Of a DNA stretch of 64,000 bases, positions 15,384 through 25,111 are shown piece by piece (positions within the stretch are counted from its first letter, which is position 1; the number at the start of each line of letters is the position of its first letter). A program made the translations under genes and the position numbers. This DNA is from Rivibacter subsaxonicus (GTDB lineage: Bacteria; Pseudomonadota; Gammaproteobacteria; Burkholderiales; Burkholderiaceae_C): assembly GCF_004217215.1 (NCBI RefSeq), contig NZ_SHKP01000005.1, forward strand, positions 377,501 to 441,500, given 5' to 3'. A model generated the notes under the pieces. It searched no databases. It had not been told where the DNA came from and saw only the letters and a list, made by a program, of their open reading frames with translations.

Positions 15384-17021
15384 TCAGTGCTTGGCGCCGG
15401 CGACGCTCCAGCGTTTGCCGACGTGGCCGCGTCCGTCGACGCTCTCCAGGTGCGCATCGAAACCCCACAGCCGCGCAACGTGCTTGAGCACCTCGGGCGT
15501 GGCGTCGCCGAGCGGGCGGTCGTTGTGCTGCACGTGGCGCAGCGTCAGTGAACGGTCGCCGCGCAGGTTGACGTTCCAGACCTGGATGTTGGGCTCGCGC
15601 GAGCCCAGGTCGTACTGGCGGCTGAGCGCCTCGCGCAAGCGGCGGTAGCCGGTTTCGTCGTGGATCGCGCTGACCTCGAGCTCGGTCTCGGCCTCGTCGT
15701 CGCGGATCGCGAACAGCCTGAAGTCGCGCATCAGCTTGGGGCTGAGGTACTGGCCGACGAAGCTCTCGTCCTTGAAGTTGCGCATCGCATGGTTGATGGT
15801 CTCGAGCCAGTCGGCGCCGGCGATCTCGGGGAACCAGTGGCGGTCCTCGTCGGTCGGCTGCTCGCAGATCCGCTTGATGTCGGTGTACATCGCGAAACCG
15901 AGCGCGTAGGGATTGATGCCGCTGTAGGCCGGGTGCCCGACCGGCGGCTGGAAGATCACGTTGGTATGTGACTTGAGCCATTCGACCATCATGCCGTCGG
16001 AGAGCAGACCGTCGTCGTAGAGCGTGTTGAGCAGGCGGTGGTGCCAGAAGGTGGCCCAGCCCTCGTTCATGACCTGGGTCTGGCGCTGCGGATAGAAGTA
16101 CTGCGCCACCTTGCGCACGATGCGCACCACCTCGCGCTGCCAGGGTTCGAGCAGCGGCGCGTTCTTCTCGATGAAGTACAGGATGTTCTCCTGCGGCTCG
16201 TCGGGAAAGCGCAGATTGGCCGCCTCCTGCGCCTTGGCCGCCTTCTTGGGCAGCGTGCGCCAGAGGTCGTTGACCTGGCGCTGCGCGTAGGCCTCGCGCT
16301 CCTCGCGCAGGGTTTTTTCCTGCGCCAGACTGAGCTTGCTCGGCCGACGGTAGCGGTCGACGCCGTGGTTCATCAGCGCGTGGCAGCTGTCGAGCGTGTC
16401 CTCGACCGCATCGACGCCGTGGCGCTCCTCGCACTCGGCGATGTAGTTCCGCGCGTAGACCAGGTAGTCGATGATCGACGAGGCATCCGTCCACATGCGG
16501 AACAGGTAGTTGCCCTTGAAGAAGCTGTTGTGGCCGTAGGCCGCATGGGCGATCACCAGCGCCTGCATCGCCAGCGTGTTCTCCTCCATCAGGTAGCTGA
16601 TGCAGGGATTGCTGTTGATGACGATTTCGTAGGCCAGGCCCATCTGGCCGCGCTTGTAGCTCTTCTCGGTGCTGATGAATTCCTTGCCGAAGCTCCAGTG
16701 GCGGTAGTTCACCGGCATGCCGACGCTGGCGTAGGCATCCATCATCTGCTCGGCGGTGATCACCTCGAGCTGGTTCGGGTAGGTATCGAGACCGTAGCGC
16801 TTTGCCGTCTCGCGGATCGCCGCGTGGTACTCCTCGATCAACTCGAAGCTCCAGTCGCTGGAGGCCGGCAGCGTGCGGCTGGCACGTGGCGGATGGACGA
16901 TCTCGCTGGCCTTGCGCACGCGTCCGGGCGCGGCGGCGTCGAGCCCGTCGAAGAGGTCCGGCGTCGGGTCGGGCGCACGCGGCGCGGACTCCTCGCGGGC
17001 GGGGTCGGACTTGCGCGCCAT
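15384..17021 (-). CDS. spoVR: SpoVR family protein
   Basis: A 545-residue SpoVR-family protein (E. coli YcgB). Characteristic segments are WSFGKEF, YEIVINSNPCISYLMEENT, HAAYGHNSFFK and MNEGWATFWHH; the His, Glu and Asn residues of HAAYGHNSFFK and MNEGWATFWH may form a metal site. The family's biochemical role is unknown; in Bacillus it affects spore cortex formation, but it is widespread in non-spore-formers. Third gene of prkA-yeaH-spoVR, a conserved stress- and starvation-linked trio. A variable N-terminal extension of about 45 residues precedes the conserved core. Confidence 0.95.
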   Translation of the reverse strand: MARKSDPAREESAPRAPDPTPDLFDGLDAAAPGRVRKASEIVHPPRASRTLPASSDWSFELIEEYHAAIRETAKRYGLDTYPNQLEVITAEQMMDAYASVGMPVNYRHWSFGKEFISTEKSYKRGQMGLAYEIVINSNPCISYLMEENTLAMQALVIAHAAYGHNSFFKGNYLFRMWTDASSIIDYLVYARNYIAECEERHGVDAVEDTLDSCHALMNHGVDRYRRPSKLSLAQEKTLREEREAYAQRQVNDLWRTLPKKAAKAQEAANLRFPDEPQENILYFIEKNAPLLEPWQREVVRIVRKVAQYFYPQRQTQVMNEGWATFWHHRLLNTLYDDGLLSDGMMVEWLKSHTNVIFQPPVGHPAYSGINPYALGFAMYTDIKRICEQPTDEDRHWFPEIAGADWLETINHAMRNFKDESFVGQYLSPKLMRDFRLFAIRDDEAETELEVSAIHDETGYRRLREALSRQYDLGSREPNIQVWNVNLRGDRSLTLRHVQHNDRPLGDATPEVLKHVARLWGFDAHLESVDGRGHVGKRWSVAGAKH

Positions 17022-17046
17022 GGCTCAACAGCTCCTTGGGCAGCGC

Positions 17047-18366
17047 TCAGGCTGCCTCGGCGGTGGGCGCGCCTTCCTTGCGGAACAGCTCGCGGAACAC
17101 GGGGTAGATCTGCGAAGGCTCGAGCACCTTGCGCATCGCGAAGTGCCGGTGCGCGGCCGCGATCTGCGCGTACTCCTCCCACAGGTTCTGCTCGGCCTCG
17201 GCCACCTGCACGTAGGCGAAGTAGCGCACCAGCGGAAGCAGCTGCTGCTCGACCATCTCGCGGCAGCGGCCGCTGTCGTGGTGCCAGTTGTCGCCGTCGC
17301 TGGCCTGGGCCGCGTAGATGTTCCATTCGCTGGTCGGGTAGCGCGCGTCGACGATCTCCTTCATCAGCACCAGCGCGCTGCTGACCACCGTGCCGCCGGT
17401 CTCGGTGGCGTGGAAGAACTCCTGCTCGTTGACCTCCTGCGCCTGCGTGTGGTGGCGGATGAAGACCAGGTCGATGTGGTCGTAGTGGCGCGTGAGGAAC
17501 AGGTAGAGCAGGATGTAGAAGCGCTTGGCGAGGTCCTTGCGCGCCTCGTCCATCGAGCCGGAGACATCCATGAGGCAGAACATCACCGCCTTGGTGGTCG
17601 GCACCGGCACCCGCACCCGGCTGCGGTAGCGCAGGTCGATCGGGTCGAGGTAGGGGATGCGCGCCACGCGCTCGCGCAGCAACACGATCCTGGCCTCGAG
17701 CTCCTTGATCTCGCGCTGGCGCATCTCGCGGCCGGGGTCGAGATCGGCGTCGCCGCGGACATGGTGCTGGAGATGCGCAAGCTGTGCCTCGAGATGGCGC
17801 AATTCGCGTCGCGCTTCGGCACCGATCGCGATGCGGCGACCGATCGCGCCGCGCATCGAGCGCAGCACATGCAGGTTGTTCGGCGTGCCATCGCTGGTCA
17901 GGCCGGCGCGCTGCATCTTGTATTCCGGCACCTCGGCGAGCTGGGTCTTGACGAGGTTGGGCAGCGCCAGGTCCTCGAAGAAGACCTCCATGAACTCCTC
18001 GCGGCTCAGGTGGAAGACGAAGTCGTCCTCGCCCTCGCCGGAATCGCTGGCCTGGCCACCGCCGCTGCCCTGCCCCGCGCCACCCTGCGGCCGCTCGATG
18101 CGGTCGCCGGCCACGTACTCGCGGTTGCCCGGATGCACCAGCTCGCGCTTGCCGCCGCTGCCATGCTGGAACACCGGCTCCGAGACGTCGCGCTTGGGCA
18201 GCGTGATGTCCTCGCCCTGCTCGATGTCACGGATGCCGCGCCCGTTGATGGCCTTGCGCACCGCCTCTCGGATCTGGTCCTTGTGGCGGCGCAAAAAGCG
18301 CTCCCGATTGCCGACCGACTTGTTCTTGCCCTGCAGCCGGCGATCGATGATCTGTTGGAGCGCCAT
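17047..18366 (-). CDS. yeaH: DUF444 family protein YeaH
   Basis: A 439-residue member of the DUF444/YeaH family, with a von Willebrand factor A-like core: the metal-ion-dependent adhesion-type motif DVSGSMDEA lies near residue 265. The N-terminus (IIDRRLQGKNKSVGNRERFLRRHK) and the DDFVFHLSREEFMEVFFEDLALPNL segment are family hallmarks. A Gly-rich linker lies around residues 88-105. YeaH is always found with the PrkA kinase (YeaG) and SpoVR and is thought to act with the kinase in the stress response. It is 25 bases from spoVR and 38 bases from prkA. Confidence 0.93.
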   Translation of the reverse strand: MALQQIIDRRLQGKNKSVGNRERFLRRHKDQIREAVRKAINGRGIRDIEQGEDITLPKRDVSEPVFQHGSGGKRELVHPGNREYVAGDRIERPQGGAGQGSGGGQASDSGEGEDDFVFHLSREEFMEVFFEDLALPNLVKTQLAEVPEYKMQRAGLTSDGTPNNLHVLRSMRGAIGRRIAIGAEARRELRHLEAQLAHLQHHVRGDADLDPGREMRQREIKELEARIVLLRERVARIPYLDPIDLRYRSRVRVPVPTTKAVMFCLMDVSGSMDEARKDLAKRFYILLYLFLTRHYDHIDLVFIRHHTQAQEVNEQEFFHATETGGTVVSSALVLMKEIVDARYPTSEWNIYAAQASDGDNWHHDSGRCREMVEQQLLPLVRYFAYVQVAEAEQNLWEEYAQIAAAHRHFAMRKVLEPSQIYPVFRELFRKEGAPTAEAA

Positions 18367-18404
18367 GGACAGCTCTTGCCCTGGTTGCGTTCAGCCGCGT
18401 GTCG

Positions 18405-20327
18405 TCATGAACTCTTGCGCACCCGCAGGTACCACTCGCACAGCAGGCGCACCTGCTTGGGCGTGTAGCCCTTGTCGACCATGCGCTGCACGAAGTTCTC
18501 GTGCTTGCGCGCCTCGTCAGCACTGGCCTTGGCGTTGAAACTGATCACCGGCAGCAGTTCCTCGGTATTCGAGAACATCTTCTTCTCGATCACCACGCGC
18601 AGCTTCTCGTAGCTGGTCCAGAGCGGGTTCTTGCCGGCGTTGTTGGCGCGCGCGCGCAGCACGAAGTTGACGATCTCGTTGCGGAAGTCCTTGGGGTTGC
18701 TGATGCCGGCCGGCTTCTCGATCTTCTCGAGCTCGCCGTTGAGCGAGCCGCGGTCGAAGACCTCGCCGGTATCGGTGTCGCGGTACTCCTGGTCCTGGAT
18801 CCAGTAGTCGGCGTAGGTGACGTAGCGGTCGAAGATGTTCTGGCCGTACTCGCTGTAGCTCTCCAGGTAGGCGGTCTGGATCTCCTTGCCGATGAACTCG
18901 GCGTAGCGCGGCGCCAGCAGCTCCTTGACGAAGCCGACGTACTTCTGCTCGAGCTCGGGCGCGAACTGCTCGCGCTCGATCTGCTGCTCGAGCACGTACA
19001 TCAGGTGCACCGGGTTGGCGGCGACCTCGGAGCTGTCGAAGTTGAAGACCTTGGACAGGATCTTGAAGGCGAAGCGCGTCGAGACCCCGCTCATGCCCTC
19101 GTCGACGCCGGCGTAGTCGCGGTACTCCTGGTAGCTCTTGGCGCGCGGGTCGGTGTCCTTGAGCGAGTCGCCGTCGTAGACCAGCATCTTGGAATAGAGG
19201 CTGGAGTTCTCGGGCTCCTTCAGGCGCGTGAGGATCGCGAACTGCGCCATCATCCGCAGCGTGCCCGGCGCGCAGACGGCCTGGCCGAGCGAGGAGCTGC
19301 GGATCAGCTTCTCGTAGATCCGGACTTCCTCGCTGACGCGCAGGCAGTACGGCACCTTGACGATGTAGATGCGGTCGAGGAAGGCCTCGTTGTTCTTGTT
19401 GTTGCGGAAGGCCTTCCACTCGCTCTCGTTGCTGTGCGCGAGGATGATGCCGTCGAAGGGGATCGCGCCGAAGCCCTCGGTACCCTTGAAGTTGCCTTCC
19501 TGGGTGGCGGTGAGTAGCGGGTGCAGCACCTTGATCGGCGCCTTGAACATCTCGACGAATTCGAGCAGGCCCTGGTTGGCCAGGCACAGGCCGCCGGAGT
19601 AGCTGTAGGCGTCCGGGTCGTCCTGGGCGTAGGTCTCGAGCTTGCGGATGTCGACCTTGCCGACCAGCGAGCTGATGTCCTGGTTGTTCTCGTCGCCCGG
19701 CTCGGTCTTGCTGACCGCGATCTGCTTGAGGATGCTCGGGTGGCGCTTGACCACCTTGAAGCGGCGGATGTCGCCGCCGTACTCCTCGAGCCGCTTGACG
19801 GCCCAGGGGCTGAGGATGCGCTGCAGGTAGCGCCGCGGGATGCCGTATTCCTTCTCGAGGATCGGCCCGTCCTCGTCGGGGCTGAACAGCCCCAGCGGCG
19901 ACTCGTTGACCGGCGAATCCTTCAGCGCATAGAACGGCACCTGCTCCATCAGCTGCTTGAGCCGCTCGGCGATGCTGCTCTTGCCGCCGCCGACCGGGCC
20001 GAGCAGGTAGAGGATCTGCTTGCGTTCCTCGAGGCCCTGCGCCGCGTGGCGGAAGTAGGAAACGACCTGCTCGATCGATTCCTCCATGCCGTAGAACTCG
20101 GCGAAGGCCGGGTAGCGCTTGATCACCTTGTTGGCGAACAGGCGCGACATGCGCGGGTCGTTGCGCGTGTCGACGAGTTCCGGCTCGCCGATCGCCTTGA
20201 GCATGCGCTCGGAAGCGCTTGCGTAGGCCAGCGGCTCGCGCCGGCAAATCTCGAGGTACTCCTCGAGCGAGATTTCCTCTTCGCGATTGCGCTCGTAGCG
20301 CTGCGCGAAGCTGCTGATCACGTCCAT
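18405..20327 (-). CDS. prkA: PrkA-type serine protein kinase / AAA ATPase (YeaG)
   Basis: A 640-residue PrkA/YeaG protein: an N-terminal AAA domain with Walker A LLGPVGGGKSS (near residue 115) and a C-terminal kinase-like region. In E. coli YeaG acts in nitrogen starvation and stationary phase; the Bacillus homologue has been described both as a kinase and as a Lon-type protease. The start ATG at 20327 is fixed by a perfect AAGGAGGT 6 bases upstream. It heads the prkA-yeaH-spoVR operon, with a long (about 520 bp) upstream noncoding region where its promoter should lie. Confidence 0.95.
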   Translation of the reverse strand: MDVISSFAQRYERNREEEISLEEYLEICRREPLAYASASERMLKAIGEPELVDTRNDPRMSRLFANKVIKRYPAFAEFYGMEESIEQVVSYFRHAAQGLEERKQILYLLGPVGGGKSSIAERLKQLMEQVPFYALKDSPVNESPLGLFSPDEDGPILEKEYGIPRRYLQRILSPWAVKRLEEYGGDIRRFKVVKRHPSILKQIAVSKTEPGDENNQDISSLVGKVDIRKLETYAQDDPDAYSYSGGLCLANQGLLEFVEMFKAPIKVLHPLLTATQEGNFKGTEGFGAIPFDGIILAHSNESEWKAFRNNKNNEAFLDRIYIVKVPYCLRVSEEVRIYEKLIRSSSLGQAVCAPGTLRMMAQFAILTRLKEPENSSLYSKMLVYDGDSLKDTDPRAKSYQEYRDYAGVDEGMSGVSTRFAFKILSKVFNFDSSEVAANPVHLMYVLEQQIEREQFAPELEQKYVGFVKELLAPRYAEFIGKEIQTAYLESYSEYGQNIFDRYVTYADYWIQDQEYRDTDTGEVFDRGSLNGELEKIEKPAGISNPKDFRNEIVNFVLRARANNAGKNPLWTSYEKLRVVIEKKMFSNTEELLPVISFNAKASADEARKHENFVQRMVDKGYTPKQVRLLCEWYLRVRKSS

Positions 20328-20341
20328 CCACGACCTCCTTT

Positions 20342-20864
20342 CAACTGCCGGAGGCGGCGTCGCCACGCGGGCCGGTCCTGCCAACCGCGCGTGCAGCGCT
20401 GCCCGATATCCGATCCCTCATTTCCGAGCCCGCCGCTGCCGGCCCGGCGCCCGTGGTCGACCCCGATATCGGGATGAGGCCGAAGACCACGCATCGGTTC
20501 CGTCGACGGTGCGATTCAGATGCAGCCGTCGCAGGACAAGGATGCTCCGCTTCGCCGCCCTCCGCCACCACCCGATGCGTCAACCCGACAGCGCCAAGGA
20601 ATTTGTTCGCGATTCGATGCGCTACTGACACGCAACTTTGGGGCCATGCCGCTTCAACGCCGCAGCCGCCACCTCGGCGGACACCTGCCGGTGACGGATG
20701 CCTCGGTAGTCGCCCTAGCTATCTCGATGCGAGATCGCTCACCGTCCGAATATTGAACTTGGCGCCCCGGCAACCCAGCCCCTACGCTGCGCGGGCTGTG
20801 GCGTGCGGCCGGGTGGTCGACACGCGATGTTGGCAAGCACTTCCTATAACGGAGACACAAGACC
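20342..20864. other. Divergent intergenic region between prkA and ydcS
   Basis: About 520 bases with no convincing gene: the open frames here lack conserved character and good starts. It must hold the promoters for two divergent operons. Visible features are two GATATC-centred stretches (CCCGATATCCG near 20402 and CCCCGATATCGGG near 20462), the second a 10-base perfect palindrome core, and a GGAGA ribosome-binding site before ydcS. I could not identify a clear sigma-70 or sigma-54 promoter by eye. Confidence 0.5.
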
Positions 20865-22037
20865 ATGGCCAATTCAAGTCGCGTGCGCCGCCTCGGCGCC
20901 GTCACCATCGCCGCTGCGATCCTGGGCGGCTCCGCCCTTGCAGCCGGTCCGCTGCAGAAGATCGGCAAGCCTGAGGGGCAGGTGGACATCGTCGCCTGGC
21001 CCGGCTACATCGAACGCGGCGAAACCGACAAGAAGTTCGACTGGGTGACGGCCTTCGAGAAGAAGACCGGCTGCAAGGTCAACGTCAAGACCGCCGGCAC
21101 CTCCGACGAGATGGTCGCGCTGATGAACGAGGGCGGCTTCGACCTCGTGACCGCCTCGGGCGACGCCTCGCTGCGCCTGATCGCCGGCAAGCGCGTGCAG
21201 CCGGTCAACGTGGCGCTGGTGCCGAGCTTCAAGACGGTGGACGAGCGGCTGCAGAAGGCGCCCTGGCACACCGTTGCCGGCCAGCACTACGGCGTGCCCT
21301 ACCAGTGGGGCTGGAACGTGCTGATGTACAACACCAACGCCTTCAAGGGCCAGACGCCGCCGAGCTGGAAGGTGGTGTTCGAAGAGACGACGCTGCCCGA
21401 CGGCAAGAGCAACAAGGGCCGGATCCAGGCCTTCGACGGCCCGATCTACATCGCCGACGCCGCGCTGTTCCTGATGAAGAACCGGCCCGAGCTCGGCATC
21501 AAGGATCCCTACGAACTGAACGAGGCGCAGTACAAGGCCACGCTCGACCTGCTGCGCCAGCAGCGCAAGCTGGTCGGCCGCTACTGGCACGACGCCTTCG
21601 TGCAGATCGACGACTTCACCAACGAGGGCGTCGTGGCCTCCAGCAGCTGGCAGTTCCAGGCCAACGTGCTGAAGAGCAAGAACCGGCCGATCGCGACCAC
21701 GGTGCCGGTCGAGGGCGCCACCGGCTGGGCCGACACGACCATGCTGCACGCCGAGGCCAAGCACCCGAACTGCGCCTATCTGTGGATGGAGCACTCGCTG
21801 AGCCCGCAGGTGCAGGGCGACCTGGCGGCCTGGTTCGGCTCGGTGCCCTCGGTGCCGGCGGCCTGCAAGGGCAACGCGCTGCTCGGCGAGGACGGCTGCG
21901 CGCGCCAGGGCTTCAACAGCTTCGACCGCATCTCGTTCTGGAGGACGCCGACCACCAAGTGCGCGACGCAGAAGGACCAGTGCATCCCGTATCACAAGTG
22001 GGTCTCTGACTTCATCGCGATTCTGGGTGGCAGGTAA
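20865..22037 (+). CDS. ydcS: Polyamine ABC transporter substrate-binding protein (YdcS type)
   Basis: A 390-residue periplasmic binding protein of the spermidine/putrescine family. A signal peptide (RRLGAVTIAAAILGGSALA) precedes a mature domain with VDIVAWPGYIERG, FDLVTASGDAS, YGVPYQWGWNVLMYNT and a Trp/Tyr/Asp-lined pocket typical of polyamine binding. The complete gene set (binding protein, ATPase, two permeases, aldehyde dehydrogenase) matches E. coli ydcSTUVW (patD), so putrescine or a related amine is the probable ligand. Four Cys residues near the C-terminus may form disulphides. The gap to ydcT is 163 bases and contains an inverted repeat. Confidence 0.92.
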   Translation: MANSSRVRRLGAVTIAAAILGGSALAAGPLQKIGKPEGQVDIVAWPGYIERGETDKKFDWVTAFEKKTGCKVNVKTAGTSDEMVALMNEGGFDLVTASGDASLRLIAGKRVQPVNVALVPSFKTVDERLQKAPWHTVAGQHYGVPYQWGWNVLMYNTNAFKGQTPPSWKVVFEETTLPDGKSNKGRIQAFDGPIYIADAALFLMKNRPELGIKDPYELNEAQYKATLDLLRQQRKLVGRYWHDAFVQIDDFTNEGVVASSSWQFQANVLKSKNRPIATTVPVEGATGWADTTMLHAEAKHPNCAYLWMEHSLSPQVQGDLAAWFGSVPSVPAACKGNALLGEDGCARQGFNSFDRISFWRTPTTKCATQKDQCIPYHKWVSDFIAILGGR

Positions 22038-22125
22038 GGCATCTGGCTGCTGCGCGGGTCGATCTGAGCCCTGCGGTGCTCGCCGTACATGAGTACGGCT
22101 GCGCTCCTCGAACTCACCTCGGCCC

Positions 22126-22179
22126 GCTCGCGACGCCAGCTGCCTCACCTGCGGCTCGCTGCCCTGCGGGGTCGCGAGC
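22126..22179. repeat. Inverted repeat in the ydcS-ydcT gap
   Basis: GCTCGCGAC at 22126-22134 is the exact reverse complement of GTCGCGAGC at 22171-22179, 36 bases apart. It sits between the binding-protein gene and the ATPase gene, where stem-loops often protect the binding-protein mRNA and lower downstream expression. Whether it acts so here is inference. Confidence 0.4.
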
Positions 22180-22200
22180 CGCCTCAAGCAAGGTTGCTGC

Positions 22201-23220
22201 ATGACCGCCGCCGTCACCCTCGAACAAGTCTCCTGCGCCTTCGGCCCGGCCGGTCGCGAGGTGCGCGCCGTCGACGGCGTGGATCTCACGATCGAGGCTG
22301 GCGAGTTCTTCACATTGCTCGGGCCCTCGGGCTCGGGCAAGACCACCTGCCTGCGCATGATCGGCGGCTTCACGCTGCCCACCGCCGGCCGGATCCTGAT
22401 CGGCGGCCAGGACGTGAGCCGCCTGCCGCCCTATGCGCGGCCGGTGAACACCGTGTTCCAGGACTACGCGCTGTTCCCGCACATGAGCATCCGCGACAAC
22501 GTCGCCTACCCGCTGATGGTGCGGGGGCTGCCGAAGACCGAGCGGCTGCGGCGCGCCGACGAGCTGCTGGCGCTGGTGCGCCTGCCCGAGGTCGGCGAGC
22601 GGCGACCGGCCCAGCTCTCCGGCGGCCAGCGCCAGCGGGTGGCGCTGGCGCGCGCGCTGATCGGCCAGCCGCAGGTGCTGCTGCTCGACGAGCCGCTCGG
22701 CGCGCTCGACCTCAAGCTGCGCGAGCAGATGCAGGTCGAGCTCAAGAGCCTGCAGCGCCAGCTCGGCATCACCTTCCTGTTCATCACCCACGACCAGCAC
22801 GAGGCGCTGTCGATGAGCGACCGGGTCGGCGTCTTCAACCGCGGCAGGCTCGAGCAGGTGGACGCGCCGCGCGCCATCTACGAGCGGCCGGCGACCCGCT
22901 TCGTCGCCGAGTTCGTCGGCGCCGCCAACGTGCTCGACGGCGAGCTGGCGCAGCGCCTCACCGGCCACCGCTGCGCGATGCTGCGGCCGGAGCGCATCAG
23001 CCTGGGCGACGGCGCGGCGGCCGGCAACCACCGCGCGCGCGGCACGGTGGAGGACCTGCAGTACTACGGCGCCTCGGTGCGCGTGCGCATCGCGCTCGAG
23101 GGCGCCGGCGGGTCGCTCAGCGTCGACCTGCCGGCGGCGCTGCCGACGCCCGAGCGCGGCGCCGGCGCGCGCCTGCACTGGGACGACGCGGCGGTGCACC
23201 CGCTGCGGGAGGCCGCGTGA
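22201..23220 (+). CDS. ydcT: Polyamine ABC transporter ATP-binding protein (YdcT/PotA type)
   Basis: A 339-residue ABC ATPase that energises polyamine import. Walker A is GPSGSGKTT near residue 42, the Q-loop is VFQDYALFPHM, the signature is LSGGQRQRVALARAL, Walker B is VLLLDEPLGALD, and the H-loop is ITHDQHEA. The C-terminal TOBE domain (from about 265) contains LRPERISL and is typical of the PotA/MalK group. The operon goes on to two permeases after a 142-base gap filled with hairpin-forming sequence. Confidence 0.93.
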   Translation: MTAAVTLEQVSCAFGPAGREVRAVDGVDLTIEAGEFFTLLGPSGSGKTTCLRMIGGFTLPTAGRILIGGQDVSRLPPYARPVNTVFQDYALFPHMSIRDNVAYPLMVRGLPKTERLRRADELLALVRLPEVGERRPAQLSGGQRQRVALARALIGQPQVLLLDEPLGALDLKLREQMQVELKSLQRQLGITFLFITHDQHEALSMSDRVGVFNRGRLEQVDAPRAIYERPATRFVAEFVGAANVLDGELAQRLTGHRCAMLRPERISLGDGAAAGNHRARGTVEDLQYYGASVRVRIALEGAGGSLSVDLPAALPTPERGAGARLHWDDAAVHPLREAA

Positions 23221-23283
23221 GCGCCGCACGGCCGCTCCGAAGGCGCTCGCGCCGTGCCCGAGACGGGCACGTCCTTCGGCCCG

Positions 23284-23359
23284 TCCAAGTCCGCGCAGGC
23301 GGACTTGGAGCCGCGGCCCTCAGCCCCCTCGGGGGGACGGCCCGCAGGGCCAAGGGGGC
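23284..23359. repeat. Multi-hairpin intergenic element between ydcT and ydcU
   Basis: Three nested or adjacent inverted repeats occur in about 76 bases: an 11-base arm TCCAAGTCCGC (23284-23294) pairing with 23299-23309 around a 4-base loop; GCCCCCT (23322-23328) pairing with AGGGGGC (23353-23359); and inside it GGCCC/GGGCC around GCA. This density of structure resembles the GC-rich intergenic repeat units of Burkholderiales. It splits the polyamine operon between the ATPase and the permeases. Confidence 0.55.
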
Positions 23360-23362
23360 CCC

Positions 23363-24304
23363 ATGAACGTGGCAGTCGCTGCCCCGCTGCCGGCCTCGCC
23401 GCGGCGGCGGCTGAGCGACCAGCTCGCGACCCGTCCGCGCCTGCTGCTGCTGGCGCTGCTGGCGCCGCCGCTGCTGTGGTTCGGCGTGATCTACCTCGGC
23501 TCGCTGTTGACGCTGCTGGCCAACGCCTTCTTCCAGCTCGACGACTTCTCCGGCCTGGTGGTGCGCGAGCCGACGCTCAAGAACTTCGTCGCGCTGCTCG
23601 AGCCGGCCAACCTCGACGTGGTGCTGCGCACCACGCTGATGGCGCTGGCGGTCACGCTGGCCTGCGCGGCGATCGGATTCCCGATCGCCTACTACATGGG
23701 GCGCTACGCGCGCGGCTGGACCAAGGCCTTCTTCTACATCGCGGTGATGCTGCCGCTGTGGAGCAGCTACCTGGTGCGGCTCTACGCGTGGAAGCTGCTG
23801 CTGGCCAAGGAGGGCGCGATCTCGTGGCTGGCCGAGCGGCTGCACCTGACGTGGGCACTGGACGGACTGCTGGCGCTGCCGCTGGTCGGCGGCCCGTCGC
23901 TGAGCTTCTCGCCGCTGGGCACCTTCCTGGTCTTCGTCTACATGTGGCTGCCGTTCATGATCCTGCCGATCCAGGCCGCGGTCGAGCGCATCCCCGCCTC
24001 GCTGATCGAGGCCTCGGGCGACCTCGGCGCCGGTCCGGCGCAGACCTTCCGCCGCGTGATCCTGCCGCTGGCCTGGCCGGGCCTGGTGGCCGGCTCGATC
24101 TTCACCTTCTCGCTGACGCTGGGCGACTACATCATTCCGCAGGTGATCGGCGACTCCACGCTGTTCATCGGCCAGGTCGTCTACATGCAGCAGGGCACGG
24201 CCGGCAACGTGCCGTTCGCGGCCGCGTTCTCGATCGTGCCGATCGTGCTGATCGCGACCTACCTCTGGTTCGCCAAGCGCCAGGGAGCCTTCGATGCGCT
24301 CTGA
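23363..24304 (+). CDS. ydcU: Polyamine ABC transporter permease (YdcU/PotB type)
   Basis: A 313-residue inner-membrane permease with about six transmembrane helices. The first spans about residues 25-52 after a basic N-terminus ([15 protein letters not shown]), and the cytoplasmic ATPase-contact loop is [21 protein letters not shown] (EAA motif) near residue 215. This is the PotB/YdcU-type subunit. It overlaps ydcV by 11 bases, so the two permease subunits are coupled and should be made in equal amounts. Confidence 0.92.
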   Translation: MNVAVAAPLPASPRRRLSDQLATRPRLLLLALLAPPLLWFGVIYLGSLLTLLANAFFQLDDFSGLVVREPTLKNFVALLEPANLDVVLRTTLMALAVTLACAAIGFPIAYYMGRYARGWTKAFFYIAVMLPLWSSYLVRLYAWKLLLAKEGAISWLAERLHLTWALDGLLALPLVGGPSLSFSPLGTFLVFVYMWLPFMILPIQAAVERIPASLIEASGDLGAGPAQTFRRVILPLAWPGLVAGSIFTFSLTLGDYIIPQVIGDSTLFIGQVVYMQQGTAGNVPFAAAFSIVPIVLIATYLWFAKRQGAFDAL

Positions 24305-25094
24305 GCGCGCCTCGCTCGGCCTGCGCGCCGCCGCCTGGGGCGGCTTGGCCTTCCTGCACATCCCGCTGGCGCTGATCGTGCTGTACGCCTTCAGCGCCGA
24401 GGACAAGAGCTACGTGTTCCCGCCGCCGGCGCTGACCACCCAATGGTTCGCGGTGGCCTTCGGGCGCGAGGATGTCTGGCGCGCGATCGGCCTGTCGCTG
24501 CAGGTGGCGGCGTGGAGCACGCTGATCGCGCTGGTGCTGGGCACGCTGGCCGCCGGCGCGCTGGCGCGCCACCGCTTCTTCGGTCGCGACTCGATCAACC
24601 TGCTGCTGATCCTGCCGATCGCGCTGCCCGGCATCATCACCGGCATCGCGCTGCGCAGCGCCTATGGCAGCTTCGAGATCCCGTTCTCGTTCTGGACCAT
24701 CGTCATCGGTCACGCGACCTTCTGCGTCGTCGTGGTCTACAACAACGCGGTGGCGCGGCTGCGCCGGCTCAGCCCCTCGCTGATCGAGGCCTCGATGGAC
24801 CTCGGCGCCGACATGTTCCAGACCCTGCGCCACGTGATCGCGCCGCAGCTCGGCTCGGCGCTGCTGGCCGGCGGCCTGCTGGCCTTCGCGCTGAGCTTCG
24901 ACGAGGTGATCGTCACCACCTTCACCGCCGGCCAGCAGACCACGCTGCCGATCTGGATGCTGCAGGAGCTGATCCGCCCGCGCCAGCGGCCGGTCACCAA
25001 CGTCGTGGCGGTGCTGATCATCGCGCTGACCTTCGTGCCGATCCTGCTGGCCTACACCCTCACCCGCGCCGACGAAGCCCCTGCGTCGCGCTGA
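24294..25094 (+). CDS. ydcV: Polyamine ABC transporter permease (YdcV/PotC type)
   Basis: A 266-residue permease, the partner of ydcU. Six hydrophobic helices are visible; the EAA loop is [21 protein letters not shown] near residue 165. It starts inside the end of ydcU and is followed 17 bases later by patD, completing the ydcSTUV-patD arrangement. Confidence 0.92.
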   Translation: MRSERASLGLRAAAWGGLAFLHIPLALIVLYAFSAEDKSYVFPPPALTTQWFAVAFGREDVWRAIGLSLQVAAWSTLIALVLGTLAAGALARHRFFGRDSINLLLILPIALPGIITGIALRSAYGSFEIPFSFWTIVIGHATFCVVVVYNNAVARLRRLSPSLIEASMDLGADMFQTLRHVIAPQLGSALLAGGLLAFALSFDEVIVTTFTAGQQTTLPIWMLQELIRPRQRPVTNVVAVLIIALTFVPILLAYTLTRADEAPASR

Positions 25095-25111
25095 CCCTCG
25101 GAGAGACAACG

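Noticed and set aside
20453-20974. Plus-strand frame in the prkA-ydcS gap running into ydcS
   Set aside because: Out of frame with ydcS, Arg-rich, no start signal; the gap is better read as regulatory.
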